Of a stretch of 64,000 nucleotides of DNA, positions 1-9,206 are shown piece after piece. Every line of letters begins with the position of its first letter. The first letter of the stretch is position 1. The position numbers and the translations under genes were made by a program. The notes beneath the pieces are model-generated. The model saw only the letters and a program-made list of their open reading frames with translations, made no database searches and was not told where the DNA came from. The DNA comes from Blastocystis hominis (Eukaryota; Sar; Bigyra; Opalinata; Blastocystidae), in assembly GCF_000151665.1 (NCBI RefSeq), contig NW_013171817.1, positions 124,001 through 188,000 of the forward strand, written 5' to 3'.

Positions 1-173
1 TCCGTGCTCAGAAAACGTATCAAGAGATTGAGAAGACGTTCAACGAAGGCCATTTATCAGGTAGATGAATCGAAATTATTTGAATCGTAGATGTGAAAGC
101 CCTAGCGGAGGATATTCGCTATTTCAATGAGATCCGAGCCAAGATCATCGAGCACGTATCGGCCAAGAAATAA
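1..173 (+). CDS. HscB/Jac1-type Fe-S co-chaperone, C-terminal end (partial)
   Basis: Only the 3' end is present. After removing a 30-nt intron (61-90, GTAG...GTAG) the frame reads through a helical segment with the pattern YQEIEKTF, LAEDIRYFNEI, IIEHVS and stops at TAA 171-173. An aromatic-acidic helix followed by a leucine-rich helix resembles the C-terminal HscB oligomerisation domain, which binds the ISCU scaffold while HscB recruits the mitochondrial Hsp70. The J domain would lie upstream of the window. TGTTTGTT follows at 280-287. The identification rests on about 45 residues, so another coiled-coil protein is possible. Confidence 0.5.
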
Positions 174-287
174 ATGGATGAAGCACTCCATTCAGAAGGA
201 TGGGGTGGCTTCGTGCTAGGGACAGGGAGATAAAAACAAAGAAGTGAAAAGATATCAAGAATTACAGTGTGTAGCGGCCTGTTTGTT

Positions 288-808
288 TTAAATCTTCACG
301 ACAGCTGCTTGCTGCGCCTCCACCTTGGGCATAGTGAGGATCAGCATTCCATCCTCAAGCTTCGCAGCAATCTTCTCCGTATCGCACGTAGCTGGCATCT
401 ACGGAAAACGAGCTGATTGAGCAAAGTACCTTCAGAGCACGCTTAAACGGTCCGTTTCTGCGCTCCGTTTGCAAATACTTATCGTTGGGGCCAATCACCT
501 TCTTCTTTCTCTTTCCTTCGATACAGATCATGTCGCCCTTCACCTGAATATTGATACGGTCCTTAGGGATTCCAGGGACATCGCAGATAACGACAAACTG
601 CGTATCCGTCTAGTCTATCAGTCCATCTCCTTCAACCCCAACTTCAACGATATCGACGCTCATATGATATCGATCTGCTGCATTATTCTCACTAACAGTA
701 AAGAAGACCCTTAATCACTACTATTTCATTCTTGTGCCAGGAACAGTAGAAAGAGCAAAATCGTCGTCCTCAAAGTATGGGTTTGATGCAAAGTTCAATA
801 TCGACATG
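288..808 (-). CDS. small heat-shock protein (Hsp20/alpha-crystallin)
   Basis: ATP-independent holdase chaperone. In spliced order the alpha-crystallin core is visible: TDTQFVVICDVPGIPKDRI, KGDMICIEGKRK, ERRNGPFKRAL, then PATCDTEKIAAKLEDG and MLILTMPK, ending VVKI plus TAA at 290-288. These match the family consensus (VPG, G-rich loop, ERxxGxFxR, LPxxxD, A-x-L-x-D-G-V-L-x-I-x-x-P-K). Introns of 31-33 nt interrupt the core near 401-431 and 612-644. The 5' exon (ATG near 808, MSILNFASNPYFEDDD) is tentative because I could not find one clean junction into the core. The stop codon lies directly beside the TGTTTGTT of the convergent HscB gene. Confidence 0.75.
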
Positions 809-816
809 TCTGGGAA

Positions 817-1681
817 TCAAAAACAGTGAAAATAAGTGAAAAGAGAGTGATTTGAAAAGGTTTGAATGGAAAAAACAATATACACTTTTACAAAAGGACC
901 AAAAATCTGCTTGTACGGCCACCCTTTACTATTTCGTAAACAGCGTCCCGACTCCTTCCTATTCCTCACACCTGCTACTCGATCCATACCAATAAAGCAC
1001 ATCAAAAAGCCAAGGACTCAGAGTTTCTCTGGAAATATGGTTGTAGACCGTGGAAAACACGGGAACTGCTGTCTTCTCTTCTGTTACCCAATACTCATCC
1101 ACTCTCAGAGGCACTACTATCGATTTGATGCATCATATCTACATTTTGTGACTTCTTCAAAATAAATATCAAAGTATTGGCGGTAGTTCTGAGTGGAGTA
1201 GCTCAACAGTCGCTGGTCCCCATCTACTTTGATTCCCTGTGGTTGACTCACGGCCATAATTGCGTACGTCATTTTTAACTTTCGAAGGGAAGGACGGCAG
1301 AGGAAATAGCTGTCCAAGATAGCTATATTCGCAAATATCAGTGCCATTGAGTGACTCTATCCGAACCTCATAGTGCTATCCTCAATCTGTGTGTCCATTC
1401 CTACCTGGTGATAATTCTTGATCAGAATCACATCGACGCCATTTTCATCCTTGTACTCAAAGCGTGCACCTCCATAATCCCTATCATACAGGAGCTTATA
1501 GCTGCGAATTCTTGGGGGGTATTCCTGGGACTAGGTGGTGACAAAATCCGCATACTCATACTTCAGGAATCTGATAGGCAACAGTACTATAGTTGATTTC
1601 GAGAGAGGGCGGAAATTCGGGCATGGAAGCTTCCGTCAAGATCCCACAGACTACGAATGCAAAGAGCACGATCCAACACAT
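817..1681 (-). CDS. secreted protein of unknown function, multi-exon
   Basis: Not recognised with confidence. ATG at 1681-1679 opens a clear signal peptide (MCWIVLFAFVVCGILTEAS). Several short introns are supported by length and TAG ends, for example the 31-nt intron after QIPE and another 31-nt intron near the 3' end. The spliced product contains RIRSYKLLYDRDYGGARF, then YEVRIESLNGTDICEYSYLG, then a segment ending YFDIYFEEV: a beta-rich layout with few cysteines. An ependymin-like secreted fold is a weak possibility only. The exact C-terminus is uncertain and 817 is the furthest open end. It lies 74 nt downstream of the carrier gene on the same strand, and that gene's TGTTTGTT (1697-1704) sits in the spacer. 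Confidence 0.5.
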
Positions 1682-1754
1682 CACGGACGACTTTGCAACA
1701 AACAAGGCAAAAACGATAATAGAAATATACAGGAGATACTAAAATCAATATATT

Positions 1755-2666
1755 TTACTTCATAAAAGCCTTATTATACCAACCATTGAATAAATCCTTC
1801 AAGAGCAAACTAATCATCGCGTGAGGAGCCGAACGAGCCCAGAAAGTCCAGTAACCTCTCCAGAACGTGGTAAAGCCTTCATAGCGCACGATCTTGTAGG
1901 CACAGTCAACTAAGTTCTTGTACGGCATTTTTCCCGTTTCAGGATCAACACGCATATTCATCATACGGCACTTAATTAAATCGAAAGGCAAAGTCGTAAA
2001 GGCACACACGAAACCAGAAACGCAAGAAGCAATCAGGTTCGTTGTGTAGCCCTTACCGGTGTAGGGATAGAGCATTTCCTTGCACTGATCGTATGAGGCC
2101 ATCATTCCGGTGTTCATGGCAATGGCACGAAGCACCATGGGGAATGAACCTCTCCAAAGAGTAAGAACTCCCTCCTCCTTCGTAATTCGGCTCACCGCGG
2201 TGAACACATTGGTGTATCCACGTCGCTGCTCAATGGGAGCATGACCATCGGCCTGCATACGGACCATGGCAATGTCGAACGGGTTACCCGCAATACCGCC
2301 AACCGCTCCGGAGACCATCGAAGCAATCACCTTCTGATACAGAGGAATGGCATTACCTCCGTTGTGATCACGGAACATCTTGGACAGCTGGTCATGAAGG
2401 CCAAGTCGAGCTGTTCCGTACACAGCCTGTCGCATGATGGCGGCGGAAAGACCAGCGTACAACTTGGTTACGCCACCCTCACGCACAATCAGCTGGGCCA
2501 TCTTGATAGAGCCCAATCTAGCTTCTCCAGGAGCCACAATTTGGACCTGGACACGAGTCTTTAAAAGATCAAGAGGGTGAACACACATCGTAGCCACACA
2601 AGCAGCAGAACCGCCGGCCACATAAGGCTTCAGGGCACCAGCAACAGAGTGTTTTTGAGAGCTCAT
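1755..2666 (-). CDS. mitochondrial carrier (oxoglutarate/malate-type)
   Basis: Single-exon, 303-residue member of the mitochondrial carrier family, which exchanges metabolites across the inner membrane of the mitochondrion or mitochondrion-related organelle. Three homologous repeats each carry the signature P-x-D/E-x-x-K/R: HPLDLLKTR, GNPFDIAMVR and LPFDLIKCR. A GxxGxxAG-type helix is visible in repeat 2 (SGAVGGIAGNPFD). Length is normal. LDLLKTRVQVQ and FDIAMVRMQADG are like the oxoglutarate/malate or dicarboxylate group, but substrate cannot be read from sequence. It ends with an encoded TAA and has TGTTTGTT about 50 nt beyond. Confidence 0.9.
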   Translation of the reverse strand: MSSQKHSVAGALKPYVAGGSAACVATMCVHPLDLLKTRVQVQIVAPGEARLGSIKMAQLIVREGGVTKLYAGLSAAIMRQAVYGTARLGLHDQLSKMFRDHNGGNAIPLYQKVIASMVSGAVGGIAGNPFDIAMVRMQADGHAPIEQRRGYTNVFTAVSRITKEEGVLTLWRGSFPMVLRAIAMNTGMMASYDQCKEMLYPYTGKGYTTNLIASCVSGFVCAFTTLPFDLIKCRMMNMRVDPETGKMPYKNLVDCAYKIVRYEGFTTFWRGYWTFWARSAPHAMISLLLKDLFNGWYNKAFMK

Positions 2667-3034
2667 AATACAATACTAAAAGAAAGTTATAAAAAAAGAA
2701 TGTGGGGATTCGAGGGATGGCGTTTCACCACAGTTTAGAATCTATGGATTTCTAGAGCGTCCCTTTTTGATTGGACGCACGAATTTTCCCGTACAACAAG
2801 TCATTTGGCTTCATTGCGAAAGCAGACTGCGGAGACAACAGATGCAAAAAGAATATCTTATGGGTAGCCTATGAAATCAGATACACTTCAAATGAATCTC
2901 ATATTGTAACACTCCACACTAGCACAAATGGGGCCATGGGGAAATCGGCCAAGTCGTGACAAGTCATTTGATACCTTCTGAGCATCGTTTCGGCCACTTT
3001 CAGTTTCCCATTATTTTCTTTAAATCGTTCTAAA

Positions 3035-4258
3035 ATGGGTAATAAATATGTCGATTCTATTATGTGGAAGCTCTTGTGAACGCTAATTCGCTTGCGGGAT
3101 ACGTGATCAGTAGTTTAGTCGGCCTGATTTTCGGGTTCGTTATGAACAAGGGGCGAGTTATTGATCCTAGTATTATTCGTGACCAAATGGTCATGAGTCG
3201 TTTTGTAGGAATGTGCGTTTATTTTCACACATAGGTCATGCTTAAGCTTTTCCTGACTGCTTCTGGAACCAGTGCGCTCTCCTTCGCCCTTCTTTATTCG
3301 TTGAAGCAAACGAGGGAAAATGTGCTTACAAGCATCAACAACATGGGTTCTCTGATGAACCGTGGCTACCTTCCCTTCATTGTTGGAGGCGTTTTGCTGG
3401 GTATTGGTCTTGATCTCTCTGGAACTTGTCCTGGAATGGTGTATGTGCAGGTTCGCACTTTTTCTGCCTCTCTGATGATTCCTAGCTCGGTGCGTGGGTG
3501 AAGAACTGCTGGTTCACCTTCCTTGGCTGTTTCGTGGGCACTTTCCTCTACACTCTTCTGCAGCCTTGTACCGCTTTCCCTCTGCCTTCGATCTAGACAT
3601 CGAGCAGCTGTCCACCAAGGAGAGCAAGCACGCGAAGACCATGATGGAGCTGACTGGCTGGGACTATCGCGTTCTGGCGGTCTGCTTCGCCGTCCTCATG
3701 TACGTCATCGTCTTCGTCGTCGAGCTCTTCGCTCCCTGGCGCCAGGACGTCGGCGAGTCCGCGCCCATGACCCTCTCCTCGCGCGCCTGGTCCCCTGTGG
3801 TAGGCAGCACGCAGGTCCGTTCCCTGTAGCTTGCGGGTGCCGTCGTGGGCCTCATGCAGCTGCCGCTCAACGGACTGATGGGCAAGTTCGTCGGCACCAG
3901 TATGGCGTACATGGCGCTGCTGGCGCAGGTGTACGACAAGGCTCCGGAGCTGAAGGCCAACAAACAGAACTGGTGGCAAGTTTTCTTCTGCGGAGCTGCC
4001 GCGCTCGGGTCCTATCTCTCGTCCGCTCTCCACTTTGGAAGCATGAACGTGTTCGACACGTCTATCCAGGGAGCCAATCCGCTGCTGGCGTTCGTGGGAG
4101 GAATCTTCTTGCTGCTCGGAGCGAAGACCATGCGTGCATGCACGAGTGGACATGGACTGAGCGGTATGGCGCTGATGTCTATTGCGTCCATTGTTGCGAC
4201 GATGGGCATATTTGGTGGTGGTATCATCACCGGGGTTATTGTAAATCGTTATCTTTAA
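3035..4258 (+). CDS. YeeE/TsuA-family thiosulfate (sulfur) transporter
   Basis: Polytopic membrane protein of about 355 residues with five short introns: 3039-3070, 3205-3234, 3451-3485, 3568-3596 and 3800-3829 (29-35 nt). Splicing them gives one continuous frame. Family marks: an N-terminal helix ending FGFVMNKGRVID, LSGTCPGM in the first half and ACTSGHGLSG in the second, the paired cysteine motifs of the YeeE/YedE (DUF395) family; bacterial TsuA imports thiosulfate using such cysteines. The start was chosen because the tiny first exon (ATGG) joins to give MALVNANSLAGYV. The family is mostly bacterial, so acquisition by transfer is plausible, but the gene is fully intron-adapted. Localisation is unknown. 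Confidence 0.85.
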
Positions 4259-4270
4259 AACCGAGTGAGC

Positions 4271-4285
4271 TGTTTGACACAAACA
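4271..4285. terminator. overlapping convergent 3'-end motifs
   Basis: TGTTTGAC on the plus strand (4271-4278, after the transporter) overlaps TGTTTGTG on the minus strand (4278-4285, after the LAMTOR4-like gene). Both are one- or two-base variants of the host octamer TGTTTGTT, so one near-palindrome seems to end both convergent genes. Confidence 0.5.
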
Positions 4286-4294
4286 CGTTGCATG

Positions 4295-4651
4295 TTACAA
4301 CTGGCGCTTCACAACAGACATATTCGTCTTTTCCAACACGATGACATATTCAAAGTGCTGGTAGGATACTAGAACTCAAAACGCACAAACGATACTACAA
4401 ATGATTCTACGAAGCTTGGTATCTCCAGAAATATCAGAGCCGGTAATTATGCCAGCGTCCTACACGATATTCGCAATCAAACTTCCATTACCAAAACACA
4501 GTCATAAAACAGATCTTTGAGTCGCTCCAAGTCCGCTTCTTCCTTCAGGCAGCCACTCACCTACCCATCAGTTCAATCTGCCCGATTTCCTCACCTCTGT
4601 AAATTGGGACGTCTCAGTACTCCAGACAAACTTTCCCAGAATTTTGTCCAT
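4295..4651 (-). CDS. LAMTOR4-like (Ragulator) small protein
   Basis: Small spliced gene. Exon 1 encodes MDKILGKFVWSTETSQFTE, a 34-nt intron follows, then VSGCLKEEADLERLKDLFYD, a 32-nt intron, and a last part ending FEYVIVLEKTNMSVVKRQL with TAA at 4297-4295. The SG-L-x-x-E run, a helix, then a two-strand end finishing VVKRQ resembles LAMTOR4, a roadblock-fold subunit of the lysosomal Ragulator that anchors Rag GTPases for TORC1 signalling. The last intron has two possible starts that change about 14 residues. The protein is short and the resemblance is modest. A TGTTTGTG motif follows the stop. Confidence 0.4.
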
Positions 4652-4780
4652 CCTGTAGATTCTTATATATATATATTTTGTATATATGTACTTTACTAAA
4701 TCGTTTGTTACTATGTCGTGCGGTTGTAGTAAGGACAGTAGTACGATGCAGACCTCCGTTTGCTGATTTGTGTAGATAAT

Positions 4781-6085
4781 ATGCCCAGCGAAGGGGTTCT
4801 CCGCTCTTGGCTGTCTAAGTGGCCCAAAATTCTATCCCAATATGACGACTTTTCTTTTAAATTGCAACGAAGGTAGTAGATTGGAGGGACGATTCCTTTT
4901 TAGAGATATCAAGTCTGCCTACTCGGCAGCGTCCATAACGGTGAAACTGCTGCTGAGCATCGTAGGCTTCAAGAGAGAAAACTCTATTCTAGCTTGACCA
5001 GGAGAGCTTGGCCGATTTCACCGAGTATATTCGATACACACGTCTCCTTGGCTACCACTTGCTGCGGAAGCAGCCTATGGCCTTGTCGATCGGCTCTATC
5101 GTGCTTCGTTACATTCACATTGTGGAGTTGCTGCTCGTGGAGGCATACAACGAGGAATCCCGCCGCCGACGCATCACTCGTCTGGACAGTGTCCGCGATC
5201 TGTCCCTTTCCTCGATCATTTGCAAGTCCGTATCGCAGAATGCGATGTGCAACGCGATTACCAACAAAACCTATCTGAAGGAAGTAGAAGCGATCTTCCC
5301 CAACAATCCTCATAGATGATCAAGGAATCCGTGCAGGAAGACATCGTCTACGACATCGAGAATGGCAGCGACAGCATTCGCGATTACGGCAAGAAATACA
5401 TCAATTACGGGTTTTGAATCGTGGATTGAATCGACGGTAGCGAGATCGTTCTCACCTATTCGCAGTCCCACGCCGTCGGAGCGTTCCTTCGCGAGGCGAA
5501 CTCGGCGGACGGAGCGAATCGGAACATCAACGTGATGGTTTGCGAGACGTTTCCCTCTCTGCTTGGCCAGCAGTTCGCCCTCGATTTGGCCCACAGCAAC
5601 ATCAAAACGACGCTCATCCACGACGCTGCGGCCTTCACGGTGATGCCTCGGTGCAACAAAGTGGTGATCGGCTGCCACGCCGTGCTGGCCAACGGCGGCA
5701 TCCTGGTTCCGTCCGGCGGATTCAACTTGGTCATGGCCGCTGCGCAGTTCAAAGTCCCCGTGATCGTCGTGACGGGGATGTACAAGGTAGGCCGGTCCGC
5801 GAGGCGTGCGAGCGTAGCTGTACCCGCAGTTCTGCGCGGATCAGGCGACGATCAACGACATGGGGTCGCCCAACCGCGTCATGCCGTACAGTCTGTGCGA
5901 TCGGGAGCTGCGGAGCGTGGATGTGCTGAGCCCCGTGTACGACTACATCCCTCCGGAGTATATCACGCTCATTCTCACCACGAAGGGAGGCTATGCCCCC
6001 TCGTACATTTTCCGTTTGATGCAGGAGTGCTACTCGAACGATGACATGATCCAGCCGTTTATTTATAGCTTCAATAAGAGAGAGT
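4781..6085 (+). CDS. translation initiation factor eIF2B, beta-type regulatory subunit
   Basis: Subunit of the eIF2B complex that recharges eIF2 with GTP. Introns of about 30 nt are visible, e.g. after LKLQRR, after LLLSI, after TYLKE (32 nt) and near 5418-5447. Family marks: TYSQSHAVGAFLREA, VMVCETFPSLLGQ, DAAAFTVMPRCNKVVIGCHA, VLANGGILVPSGG, and a C-terminal segment with MPYSLCDRE and YDYIPPEYITLI. The NGG-x-x-x-x-x-G region and YIPPEYI fit the beta subunit better than alpha or delta. No stop is encoded near the expected end: T6085 is codon position 1 and lies 5 nt before TGTTTGTT, so polyadenylation would make UAA. Confidence 0.85.
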
Positions 6086-6089
6086 GCGT

Positions 6090-6097
6090 TGTTTGTT
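6090..6097 (+). terminator. TGTTTGTT 3'-end motif of the eIF2B gene
   Basis: Exact octamer. The base 5 nt upstream (T6085) is position 1 of a codon in the eIF2B frame, the geometry needed for a poly(A)-completed UAA. Without this the frame runs on for about 18 more codons into the next gene. Confidence 0.7.
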
Positions 6098-6122
6098 CAA
6101 AAAGAGTTTCACCATTGTTAGC

Positions 6123-6548
6123 ATGTCGTTCAATGGAGGTTTAGAAGAGCCGGCACCGTCCACTGTTGAGATGGAAGACCGAATCCATTTCTTGCGCAAC
6201 CAAGAAAGCTCATTACGCGAAAAATACGAAAAGTGCATCACTTGGAATGTTAAAGTGATTTGTCGGATTTCTAGACTCAAGTTGTAGTATTTCACGGCAC
6301 TCACGCTTCTGTCCATTCCGATTAGCTACTATACCAAGAATTATACTCCTCTCTTTGCTGGAGCTGTTATTGGATCGGGAGCGGATGTGCTGGACGCGAA
6401 GGTGCGTTGTGGAAAGATTGCAAACAATGTGAGATGTTCTGTTTGTAGGACTGACGTGTAGTTGGACGATGTGATTGATGAGCGAGAGAAATTGCAAGCG
6501 CTGCTGGCAGAGAATAAGGAAGCAAAAGGGGAAAAAGAGCAGGAGTAA
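6123..6548 (+). CDS. small membrane protein, unknown function
   Basis: Not recognised. Starting at ATG 6123, exon 1 encodes an acidic-helical segment (MSFNGGLEEPAPSTVEMEDR..., LREKYEKCITWN). A ~39-nt intron leads to one hydrophobic segment (YFTALTLLSIPISYY, then FAGAVIGSGADVL), another intron, and a charged helical tail (LDDVIDEREKLQALLAENK) ending with TAA 6546-6548. About 110 residues. TGTTTGTT follows at 6597-6604. It begins only 26 nt after the eIF2B 3' motif. Confidence 0.65.
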
Positions 6549-6947
6549 TGGACGATGTTTTTTATGCAGTTGAGTGAATGAGTGAATGATCACTGGTGTT
6601 TGTTGATAAAATTACAAATCATATTTGGACGATACTCTAAGGAAATCAAGGAATTATCATTTCGATTCACAAAGTCCAAATTAATTATTACTTTCAAAAT
6701 TCACAGGTATTAATGATATATGAAAATGTTGTAAGAATTAATTCTATTGTATTAATTCGAATGTCTATTTATCAATCGATTCTCTTCTATTTATTATACA
6801 ATTTACCTAATTAATCATTATTCATTTTTCTAAAAAGAATTGTGTGATATTAATTCATTTGAATTGATTCTTCTCCCAAATCTACCATTCATTAATTCTT
6901 CATTATTTTTTCCAACAGATTCCAAATATCTGATTCAAACAAACACT

Positions 6948-8916
6948 TCAAACCAATAAATCCTCCACCTCCTCCAGATAAGGCACGCGGAACTGGTTAA
7001 ACCAAAAATGGAGTCGTCTCAGCGGCTCGGTTTGATGGTTGTTGATATGAAGGAACATATTACTAAGAACATGATCAGTCATTTCCACGCTAAGCAACTC
7101 ATCGTTTCCTTTAGGAAGCGACAGCATCGTCAAAGCCAAAGGAGCCAGCAGAGGGAACTGTTCTCGATTCTGCTTCCAAAACTCCTTTGGCGCCACTTCT
7201 CCAAAACGATTTGCCTTTGTGATCGGATATTGCGCCAAAAACCGATTGAACTCACCCTTAATCTGCTTCCTTCTCTCCTTATCCAAGTTGATCGAGTCGA
7301 AAAACTCGCGCACCTCCTCTTTCGAGTAGATTGATTCCTCCAGATCTTCGGAAGCTTGGTAAGTGATGAAAATCTCAAAAGTCTCCCAGTGCTCGCCTCT
7401 GGGAATCATGCGCTTGTTCTCATTCATCAGATCTCGCGTGATCGCGTCGATGGCTACGCTTCGCAGATCCTCGGGAATCTCCAGCTGCTTCAACGCCGCT
7501 GTGACCAGATTCTTCGCGGCCTCCTGCGTTCGGTTCTTCGGCTGGACCGATTTCCACTTCTTAATCATCAGCGTGTACGCGTTGACAAACAGCAAGGTCT
7601 GCAAGGCGGCCTTGAACGCGCGCGTATCCCGGTTGAACTGAATGGACATGAAGTAATCGAAGTCCGCCGGTGTTTCCTTCGCCCAGTCTTTCTGCTTCTT
7701 GGCCACGCTTTGGATCGTTTTGTACACTTCCATGTAGTTGAAGAACGACGTTCCGCACTGCATCCACAGCTCGTAGAAGTTCGCTGCGTTGCGCAGCTCC
7801 TTCTCATTGTAAATATAAAACTCCCTAGGCCTCAGCCTGCGCCCCAACGCCCCACTCGATCTTGTTCACTTCCAAACACTTGTCCAGCAGCTGCTTGAAG
7901 TGCACGTTGTTCTTCACCGTCGTCTGGATCTTGATCACCGGCATCGCGATCTTCCACAGCGACGGCGCCTTCTGCAGCTCGTTGACCCACGAGGTGTGCT
8001 GCTCCGAGGCAATCAGCCACAGCATTCCCTGCATGAGCTCGGCGTACTTGTCGTACATAAACTCGATCAACCGTCCGCAATGCTTGTCTCCGTGCTGAAT
8101 GAAACCCATCACGTTGATGCCTTCCTTCTGGCACGTTTTGATGGTCGACACGAACAGAAGCTCCTGATCTTTCTCCACAGAGCGCTTGGGAGAGTACTCC
8201 ACGCTACCCATGATCGACGTCACGCCGTCCGTGTCCAGAGAAACCAGCAGCAAACCCACAGGAACCGCAGAAGTGTTGTGGATGCAAACAAAGTAGAGGA
8301 AACAGCCATCTACCTGCTTCAAACGGTCCACGTTCTTCTGACTCACGACTTTCTCAGCCAGATCAAACAGCTCCGGATTGTCGGTGTCGTTGCTGCAGCC
8401 AATAATGCTCATTACTTGCGTGATGGTGTTCAAATGTTTGCTTGAAGCAAGACCAATGAAATGGTGGCAGCAGTTGGACTCCACAAAGCCTTGGAGGAAG
8501 ATTGACTTCTTTAACTTCTCGAGAACCATGGTGTTCTCCTCAGCCTACGAATTAGCGGCATGATCCAAAATAGACGTCTTCTCCCTTGTGTTCCCATAAT
8601 TGAAAAGGATGAAATGGGTTTACCTTGACACATTACAAATGAAACAATCTCTTACTTCACTCGGACACTCGAATATGTGCGTCCCATAGTGTTCCGAACT
8701 GTTGCGGAATATTTTCCCGCAGTAACTAGAGAATGACTTGTTCCATCAAATGAAATACTAGCAAACAGCCATGGCTTTTGTTTGCTGGGACACGAGAGGA
8801 ATAATAATTTGCAATGCGCAGCACTCATCAAAATTTGCCTTAGAAATTAGACTGCTGAGGAGAGCCAATCTCTTTCCATCTTCATCCTTTGGAGTTGCAT
8901 TCTTCGTTGTAAGCAT
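6948..8916 (-). CDS. hAT-family transposase-type protein (BED finger + hAT dimerisation), intact
   Basis: Four introns (8726-8758, 8624-8655, 8545-8575, 7825-7855; 31-33 nt) join five exons into 613 residues with no internal stop. Near residue 52 lies a BED-type zinc finger: VCYYCGKIF then HYGTHIFEC (C-x2-C...H-x4-C). The middle holds a DUF659/hAT-like core (VDGCFLYFVCIHNTS; VMGFIQHGDKHCGRLIEFM). Near the C-terminus FWKQNREQFPLLAPLAL is the typical hAT dimerisation motif. hAT enzymes cut and paste DNA with an RNase H-type core; I cannot confirm all acidic catalytic residues. The introns match host introns and the TGTTTGTT begins 2 nt after TGA, which suggests a domesticated host gene. No flanking inverted repeats were seen. 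Confidence 0.75.
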
Positions 8917-9206
8917 ATTTTCCTCACGAATGAGAATTAACTGATCGAAATAATTAGGACATTCTTGTTCGAATGCTTCCTATTACAAAATCCAGCTAAT
9001 GATCCTCGTTTTTTCGTAATATCGGTTTATAATTCGCTAGGATGATGTGGCATATCAATATATTGCCAATTCCATACCCAAATGCAAATTGTACAGAAAC
9101 AGGCCTATTTTTGGAGTGAGCAAAGTTGTCCCATTTATTTGGTTTTCGAAAATCGCCCTAATTCAACCGTTATCCTTTTTACCTGGAGAGTACTTCACGG
9201 TAAGAG

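Noticed and set aside
4517-4699. Plus-strand 60-codon ORF
   Set aside because: It is antisense to the spliced LAMTOR4-like gene and ends in an AT repeat; no supporting features.
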